56,158 nt of DNA from Phenylobacterium sp. (GTDB lineage Bacteria; Pseudomonadota; Alphaproteobacteria; Caulobacterales; Caulobacteraceae). Both the position numbers and the translations under genes were made by a program. The notes beneath the pieces are model-generated. The model saw only the letters and a list, made by a program, of their open reading frames with translations, was not told the origin of the DNA and did no database searches. The stretch is taken from the NCBI RefSeq assembly GCF_025934275.1, contig NZ_JAICYI010000016.1, forward strand, positions 1 to 56,158. Direction: 5' to 3'. Shown here piece by piece: positions 19,012 to 27,510 of the stretch; within the stretch, counting starts at the first letter, position 1, and each line of letters begins with the position of its first letter.

Positions 19012-19521
19012 TTACGCCAACAGGAAGCGATCCACCTCGCGCCAACGGCGACGCACGGTGGTGAACAGCGAGACCGCCTCCACCCGCTGCCGGATGGGCG
19101 GATCGAGGCGGCGGCGAAGCTCAGGCTCCAGCGCGGCGAGGTCAAGCCCCTCGCCGAGCGCGACCGTCACGTGCGGGATGACCGTCTCGAACTGTCCGCC
19201 ATAGGGCGGGAACTCCGGGAAGGCCTTGGCCAGCGCGGCGCCAAGGGCGATGACGCCCTCGGCCGGATCGGGCGCGATCCACAGCGCCTCCGGGAAGCGG
19301 CCCATGCGGGCGAAGCTGAGATCGAAGGCGGGAAAGCGGCGGACCGCCTCGGCCAGGCGGGCCCGGGGCGTGGGGCCCAGCCGCACGGGGTCCATGAACG
19401 GATAAAGCAAGGTGACGTGCGCCGGCATGCCCTGGCGCGAGGCCGGATCGTGACGGGCGCGCAGGTCGCCGACGCGCTCGTCGAGCTCGGGCGCCAGCAG
19501 GACCAGGCCCGATGAGCTCAA
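19012..19521 (-). CDS. 2H phosphoesterase (2'-5' RNA ligase-like) family protein
   Basis: A 169-aa protein with the two HxT signatures of the 2H superfamily: PAHVTLLYPF (His35, Thr37) and VIPHVTVALG (His117, Thr119). Members act on 2',3'-cyclic phosphates or 2'-5' linkages in RNA or small nucleotides. No ATG is placed correctly; a TTG at 19521 overlaps the hpt stop (TTGA), consistent with translational coupling. It is the last gene of a DUF3426-hpt-2H operon. The substrate is unknown, and the bacterial function of the family is poorly defined. Confidence 0.82.
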   Translation of the reverse strand: MSSSGLVLLAPELDERVGDLRARHDPASRQGMPAHVTLLYPFMDPVRLGPTPRARLAEAVRRFPAFDLSFARMGRFPEALWIAPDPAEGVIALGAALAKAFPEFPPYGGQFETVIPHVTVALGEGLDLAALEPELRRRLDPPIRQRVEAVSLFTTVRRRWREVDRFLLA

Positions 19522-20045
19522 TCCAGCGCGCCGACGTAGGGCAGGCCGCGCAGCGCCCCGGCGGCGTCCATGCCGTAGCCCACCAGGAAGCGCGCCGGCG
19601 CCTCCCAGGCGACGAACTCCGGCTCGATGGCGCGCTTCGCGGGCCAGGGCTTGCGGGCGAACACCGCGGTTGAGACGTCCTTCGCACCCGCGTCGCGGAC
19701 CAGCCGGGCGGCCTCGGAAAGCGACAGGCCGGTGTCGCAGACGTCGTCGACGATCAGCGCCCTGCGTCCGGCCAGCGGCCGCTGCAGGTCGGCGCGCACC
19801 TCGCAGCGGCCGAGGCTCGCGCGCTCGTCGCCGTAGGAGGCGAGCCACAGCGCATCGAAGCCGACGTTGCGCCCCAGCCTGGCGAGCGCGCGGGTGAGGT
19901 CGGCGCAGAACCACAGGCCCCCGGTGAGCAGGCAGACGGCCACGGTGTCGTCGTCGATGCGAGGGGCGATCCGGCGGGCGACCGCGGCCACCCGCTCGGC
20001 GACCTCGGCCTCGGTGAGCAGGATGGCCGGCGCCTGCTCAGCCAT
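19518..20045 (-). CDS. hpt: Phosphoribosyltransferase, probably hypoxanthine phosphoribosyltransferase
   Basis: Purine salvage enzyme transferring the PRPP ribose phosphate to hypoxanthine or guanine, 175 aa. The PRPP-binding motif is ALIVDDVCDTGLSL, with LLTGGLWFCADLTRAL as the pyrophosphate loop and FLVGYGMD as the purine-binding segment. ATG 20045 overlaps the 3' end of the DUF3426 gene by 8 bases, and its stop overlaps the start of the 2H gene. A xanthine-guanine preference cannot be excluded. Confidence 0.9.
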   Translation of the reverse strand: MAEQAPAILLTEAEVAERVAAVARRIAPRIDDDTVAVCLLTGGLWFCADLTRALARLGRNVGFDALWLASYGDERASLGRCEVRADLQRPLAGRRALIVDDVCDTGLSLSEAARLVRDAGAKDVSTAVFARKPWPAKRAIEPEFVAWEAPARFLVGYGMDAAGALRGLPYVGALD

Positions 20046-20877
20046 GTTCGGTGAGCGAATCGGGCGTTCCGGGCGGCAGAGGCTGGGCGTCCACCGGCTC
20101 GACCGCCGGCTGCGGCGGGAGGCTCGCGCCGACCGAGGCCGCGCGCCGGGCGTCGGGGCCTTCGAACCGCACCTCCAGGTCCTGGGCGTTGGCCGGCGGA
20201 TCGGCGATGGCGATGGCGAAATGGCGCAGGGCTCTGGCGGGGATGCGGGCGTCGAGCGGCCGGGCGATCTTGGCGGCCACCGCCTGGCCCGCGCGGTTCA
20301 AGAGGTTGATCCGGATCGGCGGCGCGTCCAGGGCCTCGTCCTTGACGTTGCGGATGGAGCCCGTGACCGAGAGCACCGGCCGGCCGCCCTGGAAGGTGGG
20401 CTCCACGCGCACCGCTTCGATGATCAGGCCGGGACCTTCCACCGGCAGGCCGAGACCGGCGTAGGCCGCCTGGCTGGTGGGCCAGATCCGCACCACCTGG
20501 GCCCGGAACAGGATCGCCGAGGCGACCACGCCGATGACCGCGACCGCGGCGGCGGCCCACATGAAAGCCTTGGCCTTGGCTTCCCGCGCCGGCGAGAACC
20601 CGGGCCCGTCCGGCCTCAGACGGAACGGCTCGCGCACCGGTTCGGCCGCGACCACCGCCAGGTCGTCGGCAAGGGCCGGGTCCGGCGCGACCTTCGTCTC
20701 GGCAGGAGACTGGCGCGCCTCCGGCTCGCGCTCAGGCGCAGGTTCGGACGGCGGCGGCTCGCGGCTCGCGGTCCAGCGCGCGCCGCAGCTCGTGCACTTC
20801 ACGGTCCGGCCCGACGCCGGGATCCGCGAATCCTCCACGAAATAGCTGGTGGCGCACTCTGGACAGGTCAGTATCAT
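20038..20877 (-). CDS. MJ0042-type zinc-ribbon / DUF3426 membrane protein
   Basis: A 279-aa protein with an N-terminal zinc ribbon (Cys5, Cys8, Cys28, Cys31 in CPEC...CTSC), a Glu/Pro/Ala-rich linker, one membrane helix near residues 105-125 (FMWAAAAVAVIGVVASAILF), and a C-terminal DUF3426 domain with beta strands (PVLSVTGSIRNVKDEALDAPP). The fold is common in Proteobacteria and its role is not established. ATG 20877 starts immediately before the cluster ligands. It leads the operon with hpt and the 2H gene and diverges from ftsE across 57 bases. Confidence 0.88.
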   Translation of the reverse strand: MILTCPECATSYFVEDSRIPASGRTVKCTSCGARWTASREPPPSEPAPEREPEARQSPAETKVAPDPALADDLAVVAAEPVREPFRLRPDGPGFSPAREAKAKAFMWAAAAVAVIGVVASAILFRAQVVRIWPTSQAAYAGLGLPVEGPGLIIEAVRVEPTFQGGRPVLSVTGSIRNVKDEALDAPPIRINLLNRAGQAVAAKIARPLDARIPARALRHFAIAIADPPANAQDLEVRFEGPDARRAASVGASLPPQPAVEPVDAQPLPPGTPDSLTEHG

Positions 20878-20934
20878 TCGAGCGAATCGGACGCTTTCCA
20901 GCAACCTCACCCGAGGTCGCCGATTTCGGCCTCC

Positions 20935-21663
20935 ATGTCCACAAGCCCGAACGCCGCCGCGCAGCCTGATGGCGCCGAGGAGATCGTGCGTTTCGACGCC
21001 GTGTCTATGCGCTATGGCCAAGGACCCGAGGTGCTGAGGAGCTTGGATTTCACGCTCGCGCCGGGCTCGTTCCATTTCGTCACAGGCTCTTCCGGGGCGG
21101 GCAAGACCTCGCTCCTGCGGCTGATCGCGCTGGCCGCGCGGCCCTCGGACGGCCGCATCGCGCTGTTCGGCCGCGACGTGGGCCGCATGCCGGCGGCGAG
21201 CCGGCCGGCGCTGCGCCGGCGGATCGGGGTGGTGTTCCAGGACCTGCTGCTGCTCGATCACCTGTCGGCGTTCGACAACGCCGCCCTGCCCCTGCGCATC
21301 TCCGGCCGGCGCGCCTCGGAGTATCGCGGCGACGTGGCCGAGCTGCTCGCCTGGGTGGGCCTGGGCGCGCGCATGGACTCCATGCCGCAGACGCTGGCGG
21401 GCGGGGAGAAGCAGCGGCTGGCCATCGCCAGGGCCGTGGTCAACCGGCCGGAGATCCTGCTGGCCGACGAGCCGACGGCGAATGTCGATCACGAGATGGC
21501 GCTGCGCATCTTCCGACTCTTCGTCGAGCTCAACCGGCTGGGGGCGACGGTGCTGATCGCGACCCACGATCAGGACCTCGTCGCCCGCTCGGGACGGCCC
21601 GTCCTGCATCTCGACGAGGGCCAGCTCACGCAGAGGGCGGCCTACGGCGCCGAGCCTGCATGA
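20935..21663 (+). CDS. ftsE: Cell division ATP-binding protein FtsE
   Basis: Cytosolic ATPase of the FtsEX complex, which couples septation to activation of cell-wall hydrolases. 242 aa with Walker A GSSGAGKTS, Q-loop VVFQDLLLLDHLSAFDN, signature LAGGEKQRLAIARA and Walker B ILLADEPT. The Q-loop sequence with LLLDHLSAFDN is characteristic of FtsE among ABC proteins. ATG 20935 was chosen at the start of homology. The stop overlaps the ftsX start (ATGA). Confidence 0.95.
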   Translation: MSTSPNAAAQPDGAEEIVRFDAVSMRYGQGPEVLRSLDFTLAPGSFHFVTGSSGAGKTSLLRLIALAARPSDGRIALFGRDVGRMPAASRPALRRRIGVVFQDLLLLDHLSAFDNAALPLRISGRRASEYRGDVAELLAWVGLGARMDSMPQTLAGGEKQRLAIARAVVNRPEILLADEPTANVDHEMALRIFRLFVELNRLGATVLIATHDQDLVARSGRPVLHLDEGQLTQRAAYGAEPA

Positions 21664-22550
21664 CCGCCTTCGATCCGGTCCGCTGGCGCCCGGCGCCGCT
21701 GCTGCCGGAGGCCGACGTGCGCGATGGCGCGCTGCTGTTCGTGGTGGCGGTGCTCTGCTTTCTGGCCTGCCTGACCGCGATCGGCGTGATCGCCTCGGAT
21801 CGGGCCGCGCGCGGCTGGATCGGCCAGCTGGGCGGGGAGGCGACGGTGATCGTCCGGCCCACACGCGGCGAGACGCCGGATGCGGCCGCCGCGCGGGCGG
21901 CCGAAGCGCTGGCGGGGACTCCCGGCGTGGCCGAAGCGCGGGCGCTCGAACCTGCCAAGGCCTACGACCTGATCCGGCCCTGGCTTGGCGACATCAGCGA
22001 CCTCGAAGACCTGCCGGTGCCGCGGCTGGTCACCGTGACGCTCGACAGGAAGGCGCCCGCCGACGCCGCACGGCTGACGGCGGCCCTGAAGGCGCAGGAC
22101 GTCGACGGCGCGGTCGACGATCACAGCCTCTGGATCCGCGGCGTGAAGCGCTCGGCCAACCTGGCGCGGGGATTGGGCGCCGGCATCTTCCTGCTGATCG
22201 CCGCAGCGGCCGCCGCGGTGGTCGCCTTCGCCACGCGGGCGGGGCTCGCAGCGCGTCACGACGTGGTCGAGGTGCTGCACCTTTCGGGCGCCGGCGACGA
22301 CTTCATCGCCGGTCTGTTCCAGGCCCGGTTCGCGCGCATGGCTGCGGTGGGGGGCCTCGCCGGGGCGGGCGCGGCGGCCCTGGTCGGCGCAGCCCTCCGG
22401 CTGGCGGGCGGCCCGCAGGGCGTGACGCCGGCGCTGCCGGTCTCTTGGGTTGATCTCCTGGCCGTGCTGCCCTGCCCGCTGGCGGCGGCCATGGTCGCCG
22501 CCGCCGCCGCCCGGTTCACCGCCGCCGGGCTGATCCGGGCGCTCGAATGA
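21660..22550 (+). CDS. ftsX: Cell division protein FtsX
   Basis: Membrane partner of FtsE, 296 aa. One N-terminal helix (LLFVVAVLCFLACLTAIGVI) is followed by a periplasmic domain of about 130 residues that would contact a wall hydrolase or its adaptor, then three C-terminal helices (LGAGIFLLIAAAAAAVVAF, the AVGGLAGAGAAALVGAAL segment, and LLAVLPCPLAAAMVAAAAA). The cytosolic loop EVLHLSGAGDDFIAGLFQ is a typical FtsX coupling segment. ATGA overlaps occur at both ends, with ftsE and the next gene. Confidence 0.93.
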   Translation: MTAFDPVRWRPAPLLPEADVRDGALLFVVAVLCFLACLTAIGVIASDRAARGWIGQLGGEATVIVRPTRGETPDAAAARAAEALAGTPGVAEARALEPAKAYDLIRPWLGDISDLEDLPVPRLVTVTLDRKAPADAARLTAALKAQDVDGAVDDHSLWIRGVKRSANLARGLGAGIFLLIAAAAAAVVAFATRAGLAARHDVVEVLHLSGAGDDFIAGLFQARFARMAAVGGLAGAGAAALVGAALRLAGGPQGVTPALPVSWVDLLAVLPCPLAAAMVAAAAARFTAAGLIRALE

Positions 22551-23176
22551 GGAGCGTCGCGGCCTTCCTGGTGCTGGCGCTGATCTGGACGTCGGGCCTC
22601 TTGGCCTTCGCCGCCCGGGTGCAGCAGTCGACGCCCGCCCCGGAGCCGCAGGTCGCCGACGGCATCGTCGTCCTGACGGGCGCGTCGTCCAGCGAGCGGA
22701 TCGCGGCCGGCGTCGACCTGCTCTCCAACGGCTTCGGCAAGCGCGTGCTGGTCTCGGGCGTCAATCGCGAAGCGAGCCGCGAGGACATCCGCCACGTCTC
22801 GGGCGCCGTGAAGCGGCTCTACGACTGCTGTGTCGATCTGGGCTTCACCGCCGCCACCACCGTCGGCAACGCCCGCGAGACCGCCGACTGGGTGAAGGCG
22901 ATGCGGTTCAAAAGCCTGATCGTGGTGACGGCGGACTACCACATGCCCCGCGCCATGCTCGAGCTGAAGGCGGTGCTGGGTCCGCAACACGTGTCGCTGC
23001 AGACCGTGCCGGTCGCCACCTCGGCGCTCAACGCCCGGCGCTGGTGGCGCTCGCCGACCGCCGCGCGGTTGATGGTGGTGGAATATTGCAAGTATCTGGC
23101 GATCCTCGGCCGCGAGCTCATCCTGAGTCTCGGTCCCCGTGACCGGGGCGGACCCGCGGCGCCACGGAAGGCCTGA
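22547..23176 (+). CDS. YdcF/SanA (DUF218) family membrane-associated protein
   Basis: A 209-aa protein with an N-terminal membrane anchor (FLVLALIWTSGLLAFAARV) and a DUF218 domain: ADGIVVLTGASSSERIAAGVDLL, RVLVSGVNREAS, TVGNARETADWV and VVTADYHMPRAMLELK. ElyC, SanA and YdcF of this family affect envelope integrity or vancomycin tolerance in E. coli; the biochemical activity is not settled. Coupled to ftsX by ATGA and followed by plsC after 3 bases, it is part of a conserved divisome/lipid cluster. Confidence 0.88.
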   Translation: MRSVAAFLVLALIWTSGLLAFAARVQQSTPAPEPQVADGIVVLTGASSSERIAAGVDLLSNGFGKRVLVSGVNREASREDIRHVSGAVKRLYDCCVDLGFTAATTVGNARETADWVKAMRFKSLIVVTADYHMPRAMLELKAVLGPQHVSLQTVPVATSALNARRWWRSPTAARLMVVEYCKYLAILGRELILSLGPRDRGGPAAPRKA

Positions 23177-23179
23177 TCC

Positions 23180-23884
23180 TTGATCGTCATCCGCTCGCTT
23201 CTCTACGTGGCGCTGTTCTACCTCTGGACCGCGCTCGTGGCCGTCGTCTGCACGCCGATCCTGCTCGGACCGTCGAACTGGACGCTGGCGATGTTCCACC
23301 TCTGGGGCCGCGGCGTCGTGCGGCTGCTGGTGGTCTGCGGCGTGCGCGTGGAGGTGCGCGGACGCGAGCACATTCCGACCGGCCCGGCGCTGGTCGCGCC
23401 GAAGCACCAGTGCATGCTGGACGTCTTCGCCCAGTTCACCTGGCTGCCGGCTTCGGTGTTCGTCATGAAGAAGGAGCTCAACTGGATCCCGTGGTTCGGC
23501 TGGTACGCGGCCAAGGTCGGCACCATCGACATCGACCGCGGGGCCGGCGCGAGCGCGCTCAAGCAGATGGTCCGCGAGGCCAAGGCGCTGTTCGCCCGGG
23601 GACGCCAGGTGGTGATCTTTCCGGAAGGCCACCGCGGCGAGCCGGGGATCGCCGGCGAGTACAAGCCAGGCGTCGCGGCGCTCTATCGCGAGCTCGCGGT
23701 GCCGGTCCACCCGGTGGCGACGAACTCGGGCGTCCACTGGCCGGCGCACGGCCTGATCCGCCGTCCCGGAACGATCGTCTTCGAGTACCTCGAACCCATT
23801 CCGCCGGGCCTGAAACGTGCGGAGTTCATGCGCATGCTGGAGGCCCGGATCGAGACGGCGTCCAACAAGCTGCTGACGGTGTAG
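23180..23884 (+). CDS. plsC: 1-acyl-sn-glycerol-3-phosphate acyltransferase
   Basis: Membrane acyltransferase that makes phosphatidic acid from lysophosphatidic acid, 234 aa. The catalytic HX4D motif is His76-Asp81 (HQCMLD), and the acceptor-binding motif is FPEGHR at 147-152. An N-terminal hydrophobic helix anchors it. The start is TTG at 23180: an in-frame stop lies just upstream, no ATG is nearby, and GGAAGG is placed 8 bases before it. It is the last gene of the ftsEX-ydcF-plsC run, 3 bases after the previous stop. Confidence 0.93.
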   Translation: MIVIRSLLYVALFYLWTALVAVVCTPILLGPSNWTLAMFHLWGRGVVRLLVVCGVRVEVRGREHIPTGPALVAPKHQCMLDVFAQFTWLPASVFVMKKELNWIPWFGWYAAKVGTIDIDRGAGASALKQMVREAKALFARGRQVVIFPEGHRGEPGIAGEYKPGVAALYRELAVPVHPVATNSGVHWPAHGLIRRPGTIVFEYLEPIPPGLKRAEFMRMLEARIETASNKLLTV

Positions 23885-23892
23885 TCCCCGGC

Positions 23893-24435
23893 TCAACGCA
23901 GGGACTTGAGCTCCCGCGCCTCGACCAGGCCCAGGAGCGTCTCCATCGCATGATCGCGCACGCCCGCTTCGCGCAGGTGATGGATCAGGTCGCGCAGGTA
24001 ATCGACGTTGCGGCCGGAGACGCCGCTGGCGCCGGCGATCAACTGGGCTTGATGCTCCAGGCTGAGCGCGCCGGCCCACTGCGCGTGGCGGACGTCTGAG
24101 AAGAACACCAGCGCCTCGACGCGGCGGCCATCGGCGAGCCGCACGTGCCGGGTGGTCTCGAAGTAGGTCTCGGTCGGCTGCTCGCGCTCGCGCAGGTAGG
24201 CGTAGGCGACCGCCCAGTCGGCCTCGGCCACGCGGTAGGCCGTCCCGCGCGTCGCCCCGCCGGGCGCGAGGCCCAGCACCAGGCCCGGGCGCTCGTAGGT
24301 GCCGCGGTGATGCACCGAATAGATGCAGAAGGCGCGGCGGCGTCCGTGTAGGGTGGCGGCCGTTCGCTCCACGTAGGGAAAGTCCGGCCGCCACATCAGC
24401 GAGCCATAGCCGAACACCCATCGCTCGCCAGCCAT
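23893..24435 (-). CDS. ChaC-type gamma-glutamylcyclotransferase
   Basis: Cytosolic enzyme of 180 aa that splits gamma-glutamyl peptides, chiefly glutathione, to 5-oxoproline and Cys-Gly. The N-terminal substrate loop WVFGYGSLMWRPDF is diagnostic, and the catalytic Glu lies in the central strand (LREREQPTETYFETT region). ATG 24435 puts the family start MAGERWVFGYGS at the N-terminus; an ATG five codons earlier adds only MRARR. It diverges from the DUF2125 gene. A gamma-glutamyltransferase homologue also occurs further right in the window. Confidence 0.9.
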   Translation of the reverse strand: MAGERWVFGYGSLMWRPDFPYVERTAATLHGRRRAFCIYSVHHRGTYERPGLVLGLAPGGATRGTAYRVAEADWAVAYAYLREREQPTETYFETTRHVRLADGRRVEALVFFSDVRHAQWAGALSLEHQAQLIAGASGVSGRNVDYLRDLIHHLREAGVRDHAMETLLGLVEARELKSLR

Positions 24436-24467
24436 CCGCCGCGCCCGCACCGCCGAAGCCCTGACGC

Positions 24468-25511
24468 ATGTCTCTGCCCGATCCCGCCCCCGCCCGCAAA
24501 CCGAGCCGCCTGGGCCTCTATGCGCCGATCGCGATCCTGCTGGCCCTGATCGCGGCCTGGTCGATCGCCTGGTTCGCGGCGCGCAGCCAGGCGCAAACGC
24601 GGATGGATGCGGCCGTGGCCGGACTGGAGCAGTCGGGATACCGGATCGGCTGGAGGCGGCGCGAGATCGGCGGCTATCCGTTCCGGATCGACGTCACGCT
24701 CAGCGACTTCAAGGTGCGCGGGCCCTCCGGCTGGGGGCTCTCCGCGCCGACGCTGGAAGGCGAGGCCTATCTCCTGTCGGTGACGCATTGGATATTCGCC
24801 GCGCCGGCCGGGCTCACCTTCGTGCGGCCGGAAGCCGGTCCGGTCGCGGTCAGCGGCAAGCTGATCCGGGCGAGCCTCAGCCACTTCGACCAGCGGCCGC
24901 CGAGCTTCGATCTCGAAGGCGTCGGCCTGGCCTTCCAGCCGGCCCCGGGCGGGCAGCCGTTCGCGCTCTCGGCCGCCGACCGCGTGGAGTTCCACCTGCG
25001 CGCCGGTCCGGACGACCAGGGCGGGGTGTTCCTGGAGGTCGAGAAGGGCAAGGCGCGGCTCGCCGGCCTGTTCGCGCGCATCGCCGGCGGCAAGCCGATC
25101 TCGATCGTCTGGAACTCGACGCTCTCGAAGATGAGCGCCTTCACCGGCAAGGACTGGCCCGCGGCCGTGCGTCACTGGGCGGACGCCGGCGGCCAGATGA
25201 CCGTCCGGCAGGCGGGCGTCACCGCCGGCGAGGCGCTGATCGGCTGCAACGCGGGCACGCTGAGCGTCGGCGCCGACGGGCGGCTGCAGGGCGTGCTGGA
25301 CGTGACGCTGCGCCAGGCCCCGCGGGCGCTGGGCGCCATGGGCGAGAGCGGGGTGCTGCCGCGCGAGACGGCCGACGCCGCCGCCGCGGTCGCCCGAGCC
25401 CGCGAAGGCGCGGATCATGCCGCTCGGGCCACCCTGGATTTCCAGGCCGGGCGGACGACCCTCGGGCCGGTCTCGATCGGGCCTGCGCCGAAGGTCTACG
25501 ATACGCGCTGA
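24468..25511 (+). CDS. DUF2125 family membrane-anchored protein
   Basis: A 347-aa protein with one N-terminal helix (LGLYAPIAILLALIAAWSIAWFAA) and a large exported beta-rich domain carrying the family motifs GYRIGWRRREIGGYPFRID and APTLEGEAYLLSVTHWIFAAP. DUF2125 proteins are widespread in alphaproteobacteria; the function is unknown and an AsmA-like envelope role has been suggested by fold similarity only. ATG 24468 is 32 bases from the divergent chaC-like start. Its stop lies 1 base before the stop of the convergent BON gene. Confidence 0.85.
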   Translation: MSLPDPAPARKPSRLGLYAPIAILLALIAAWSIAWFAARSQAQTRMDAAVAGLEQSGYRIGWRRREIGGYPFRIDVTLSDFKVRGPSGWGLSAPTLEGEAYLLSVTHWIFAAPAGLTFVRPEAGPVAVSGKLIRASLSHFDQRPPSFDLEGVGLAFQPAPGGQPFALSAADRVEFHLRAGPDDQGGVFLEVEKGKARLAGLFARIAGGKPISIVWNSTLSKMSAFTGKDWPAAVRHWADAGGQMTVRQAGVTAGEALIGCNAGTLSVGADGRLQGVLDVTLRQAPRALGAMGESGVLPRETADAAAAVARAREGADHAARATLDFQAGRTTLGPVSIGPAPKVYDTR

Positions 25512-25512
25512 T

Positions 25513-25782
25513 CTATGGGGCCAGCAGGCCCGTGCCGACGCCGCCGCTTTTGGCCTGCACCAGCAGACCGTTGCGCACGCGCTTGACGCCCAGCACTGCG
25601 GCGGCGACCTGCTCGGCCTGCCGGCAATCGGTTTCCGACCAGGCGACGCCGCTCAGGCGGACCTCGCCGTGGTCGGAGGTGACTGCGATGTCGGAGGCGT
25701 CGAACCCGGGCGCGTGTCGCAGCCGATCCAGGACCTCCAACCGGATCCGAAGATCGGACGTGGGATATATCGGCTCGGGCAT
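25513..25782 (-). CDS. BON-domain protein
   Basis: An 89-aa protein that is almost entirely a single BON domain: DLRIRLEVLDRLRHAPGFDASDI, then VTSDHGEVRLSGVAWSETD and AAAVLGVKRVRNGLLV. BON domains bind phospholipid surfaces in OsmY-type proteins. No signal peptide is visible, so it is probably cytosolic or membrane-peripheral. ATG 25782 follows GGAGG at good spacing; longer in-frame readings pass through the divergent promoter region and are rejected. Single-domain cytosolic BON proteins are often stress-linked in alphaproteobacteria (inference). Confidence 0.82.
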   Translation of the reverse strand: MPEPIYPTSDLRIRLEVLDRLRHAPGFDASDIAVTSDHGEVRLSGVAWSETDCRQAEQVAAAVLGVKRVRNGLLVQAKSGGVGTGLLAP

Positions 25783-25906
25783 CACGCGCACCTCCGTACA
25801 GACACTTCTCCACCAGCTCCTCGATCCTACGCCGCTTGCCAGCTTCACCGGGCTCACAGCTTCGCGACTGACGCAACGTAAAGCGCAACTCGTGCGAAAA
25901 CATGGC

Positions 25907-26527
25907 ATGGCCTCGCTCTACGAACGCGTCGTGCTGCCCAAGATCCTCACCTGGGCCTGCTCGCAGAACCCCATCTTGCGCCAGCGGCAAAAGGTGGTTC
26001 CCGCCGCCGAGGGCCGCGTCCTCGAGCTCGGCGTCGGCATGGGATACAATCTGCGCCACTACGATCCGGAGAAGGTCACCTCGATCACCGGCATCGACCC
26101 CTCGCCCGAGCTACGCGCGATCGCCAGCCGGGCCGAGCGCGACCCGCGTCTCGAGGTCCGCGTCGAGGACGCGACCGCCGAGGCGCTGCCGTTCGATGAC
26201 GCGAGCTTCGACAGCGTGGTCTGCACCTACACCCTCTGCTCGGTCTGCACGCCCATGGCGGCCCTGTCGGAGGCGCGGCGGGTCTTGAAGCCGGGCGGCC
26301 GGTTCCTGTTCTGCGAGCATGGGCTATCCCCCGACCCGGGCGTCGCCAAGTGGCAGCGGCGAATCGATCCTGTCTGGTCGAAGCTGCTCGGCGGCTGCCA
26401 CATCAACCGCCCGGTCCGCGGCGCCCTGGAGGCGGCCGGCTTCCGCACGGAGCAGGTGGAGACCATGTACCTTCCGAAGATGCCGCGGATCGCCGCCTGG
26501 AACGAGTGGGGCGCGGCGCGACCTTGA
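25907..26527 (+). CDS. Class I SAM-dependent methyltransferase
   Basis: A 206-aa methyltransferase with motif I VLELGVGMGYN, the acidic loop TGIDPSPEL, motif post-I VEDATAEALPFDDASFDSVV and motif for C-terminal strand EARRVLKPGGRFLFCEHG. The CEHG ... DPGVAKWQRRIDPVWSKLLGGCH region resembles the UbiE/PmtA-like and thiopurine-type small methyltransferases; the substrate (phospholipid, quinone or small molecule) is unknown. ATG 25907 is chosen; GTG 25892 adds five residues. It diverges from the BON gene by 124 bases. Confidence 0.85.
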   Translation: MASLYERVVLPKILTWACSQNPILRQRQKVVPAAEGRVLELGVGMGYNLRHYDPEKVTSITGIDPSPELRAIASRAERDPRLEVRVEDATAEALPFDDASFDSVVCTYTLCSVCTPMAALSEARRVLKPGGRFLFCEHGLSPDPGVAKWQRRIDPVWSKLLGGCHINRPVRGALEAAGFRTEQVETMYLPKMPRIAAWNEWGAARP

Positions 26528-26610
26528 GGCCGGGGCGGCGCCGTCGCCGCGCGCCTCCCGCTGGTGTATGGGTTGCGCCCTCCACGCCCGCTCCGATCGA
26601 AGGTCCCTCG

Positions 26611-27510
26611 TTGGTCAAGCGCGTCCAGAAGCTCCGATCCCGCACGCCGGCCACGCCGCCCAGCGAAGGACCCGTCGCTGTCGTCGCGCGCAGCGACGCC
26701 GATCGCGCCATGGCGCTCCTGGAGCACGGCCACGTGCTGGTGCTGCCGGACCTGACGTTCGACGTGAGCGAGGCCGCCGATGTCATCTACGCCGACGTCT
26801 CCGACGCAGGCGTGAAGAACGTCAGTTACAATCCGGCGAACGGCGAGTTGAAGGGCACGCCGCTCGACGGGACGGCGCGCGAACGGCTGGCCGACGCGGT
26901 CGCCCGCTATTCCGATTGGGCCGAGGCCCTGGTGCGCGAGCTCCTGCCTGCCTACGCCAAGGGCCTGGAGAAGGGCCGCACGAGCTTTCGGCCCCGCGCC
27001 GCCGACCACAACCTCTCCAAGCGCAAGGACGACCGGCGCCTGCACGTCGACGCCTTCCCGTCCAATCCGGTGCAGGGGCGGCGGATCCTGCGGGTGTTCC
27101 GCAATGTGAACCCGGCCGGGGAGGCGCGGAACTGGCGGGTGGGCGAGCCCTTCGCCGACTTCGCCGCCCGCTTCCTGCCGCAGACCCGGCCGATGGCGCC
27201 GGGCATGGGCGCGATCCTGCAGGCGCTGCGCGTCACCACGGGCCGGCGGAGCGCCTACGACCACCTGATGCTGCAGCTGCACGATGCGGCCAAGGAGCAT
27301 GACGAGTACCAGGCGCACGGCCCGCGCTGGGCGGCGGACTTCCCGGCCGGCGCCACCTGGATGTGCTTCACCGATTCGGTGGTGCACGCCGCGCTCGGCG
27401 GCCGCTACGCCTTCGAGCAGACCTTCTATCTTCCGGTCTCGGCGATGGGGGATCCGGCCGCCTCGCCGCTCAGGATCCTCGAGGCGATGACCGGCCGCAG
27501 GCTGGTCTAG
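26611..27510 (+). CDS. kdoO: Kdo hydroxylase (Fe(II)/2-oxoglutarate-type, KdoO family)
   Basis: A 299-aa dioxygenase that in Burkholderia, Yersinia and others converts Kdo to Ko in the LPS inner core. The family core is clear: DRRLHVDAFPSNP with metal ligands His145 and Asp147, then GRRILRVFRNVNP, WRVGEPF, LPQTRPMAPG and the late His259 in TDSVVHAALGGRYAFEQTFYLP. Start is TTG 26611 with GAAGG 7 bases upstream; no ATG precedes the domain, and ATG 26710 would cut into it. It is convergent with the ELM1 gene, the stops overlapping by four bases. The Kdo substrate is inferred from family alone. Confidence 0.85.
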   Translation: MVKRVQKLRSRTPATPPSEGPVAVVARSDADRAMALLEHGHVLVLPDLTFDVSEAADVIYADVSDAGVKNVSYNPANGELKGTPLDGTARERLADAVARYSDWAEALVRELLPAYAKGLEKGRTSFRPRAADHNLSKRKDDRRLHVDAFPSNPVQGRRILRVFRNVNPAGEARNWRVGEPFADFAARFLPQTRPMAPGMGAILQALRVTTGRRSAYDHLMLQLHDAAKEHDEYQAHGPRWAADFPAGATWMCFTDSVVHAALGGRYAFEQTFYLPVSAMGDPAASPLRILEAMTGRRLV

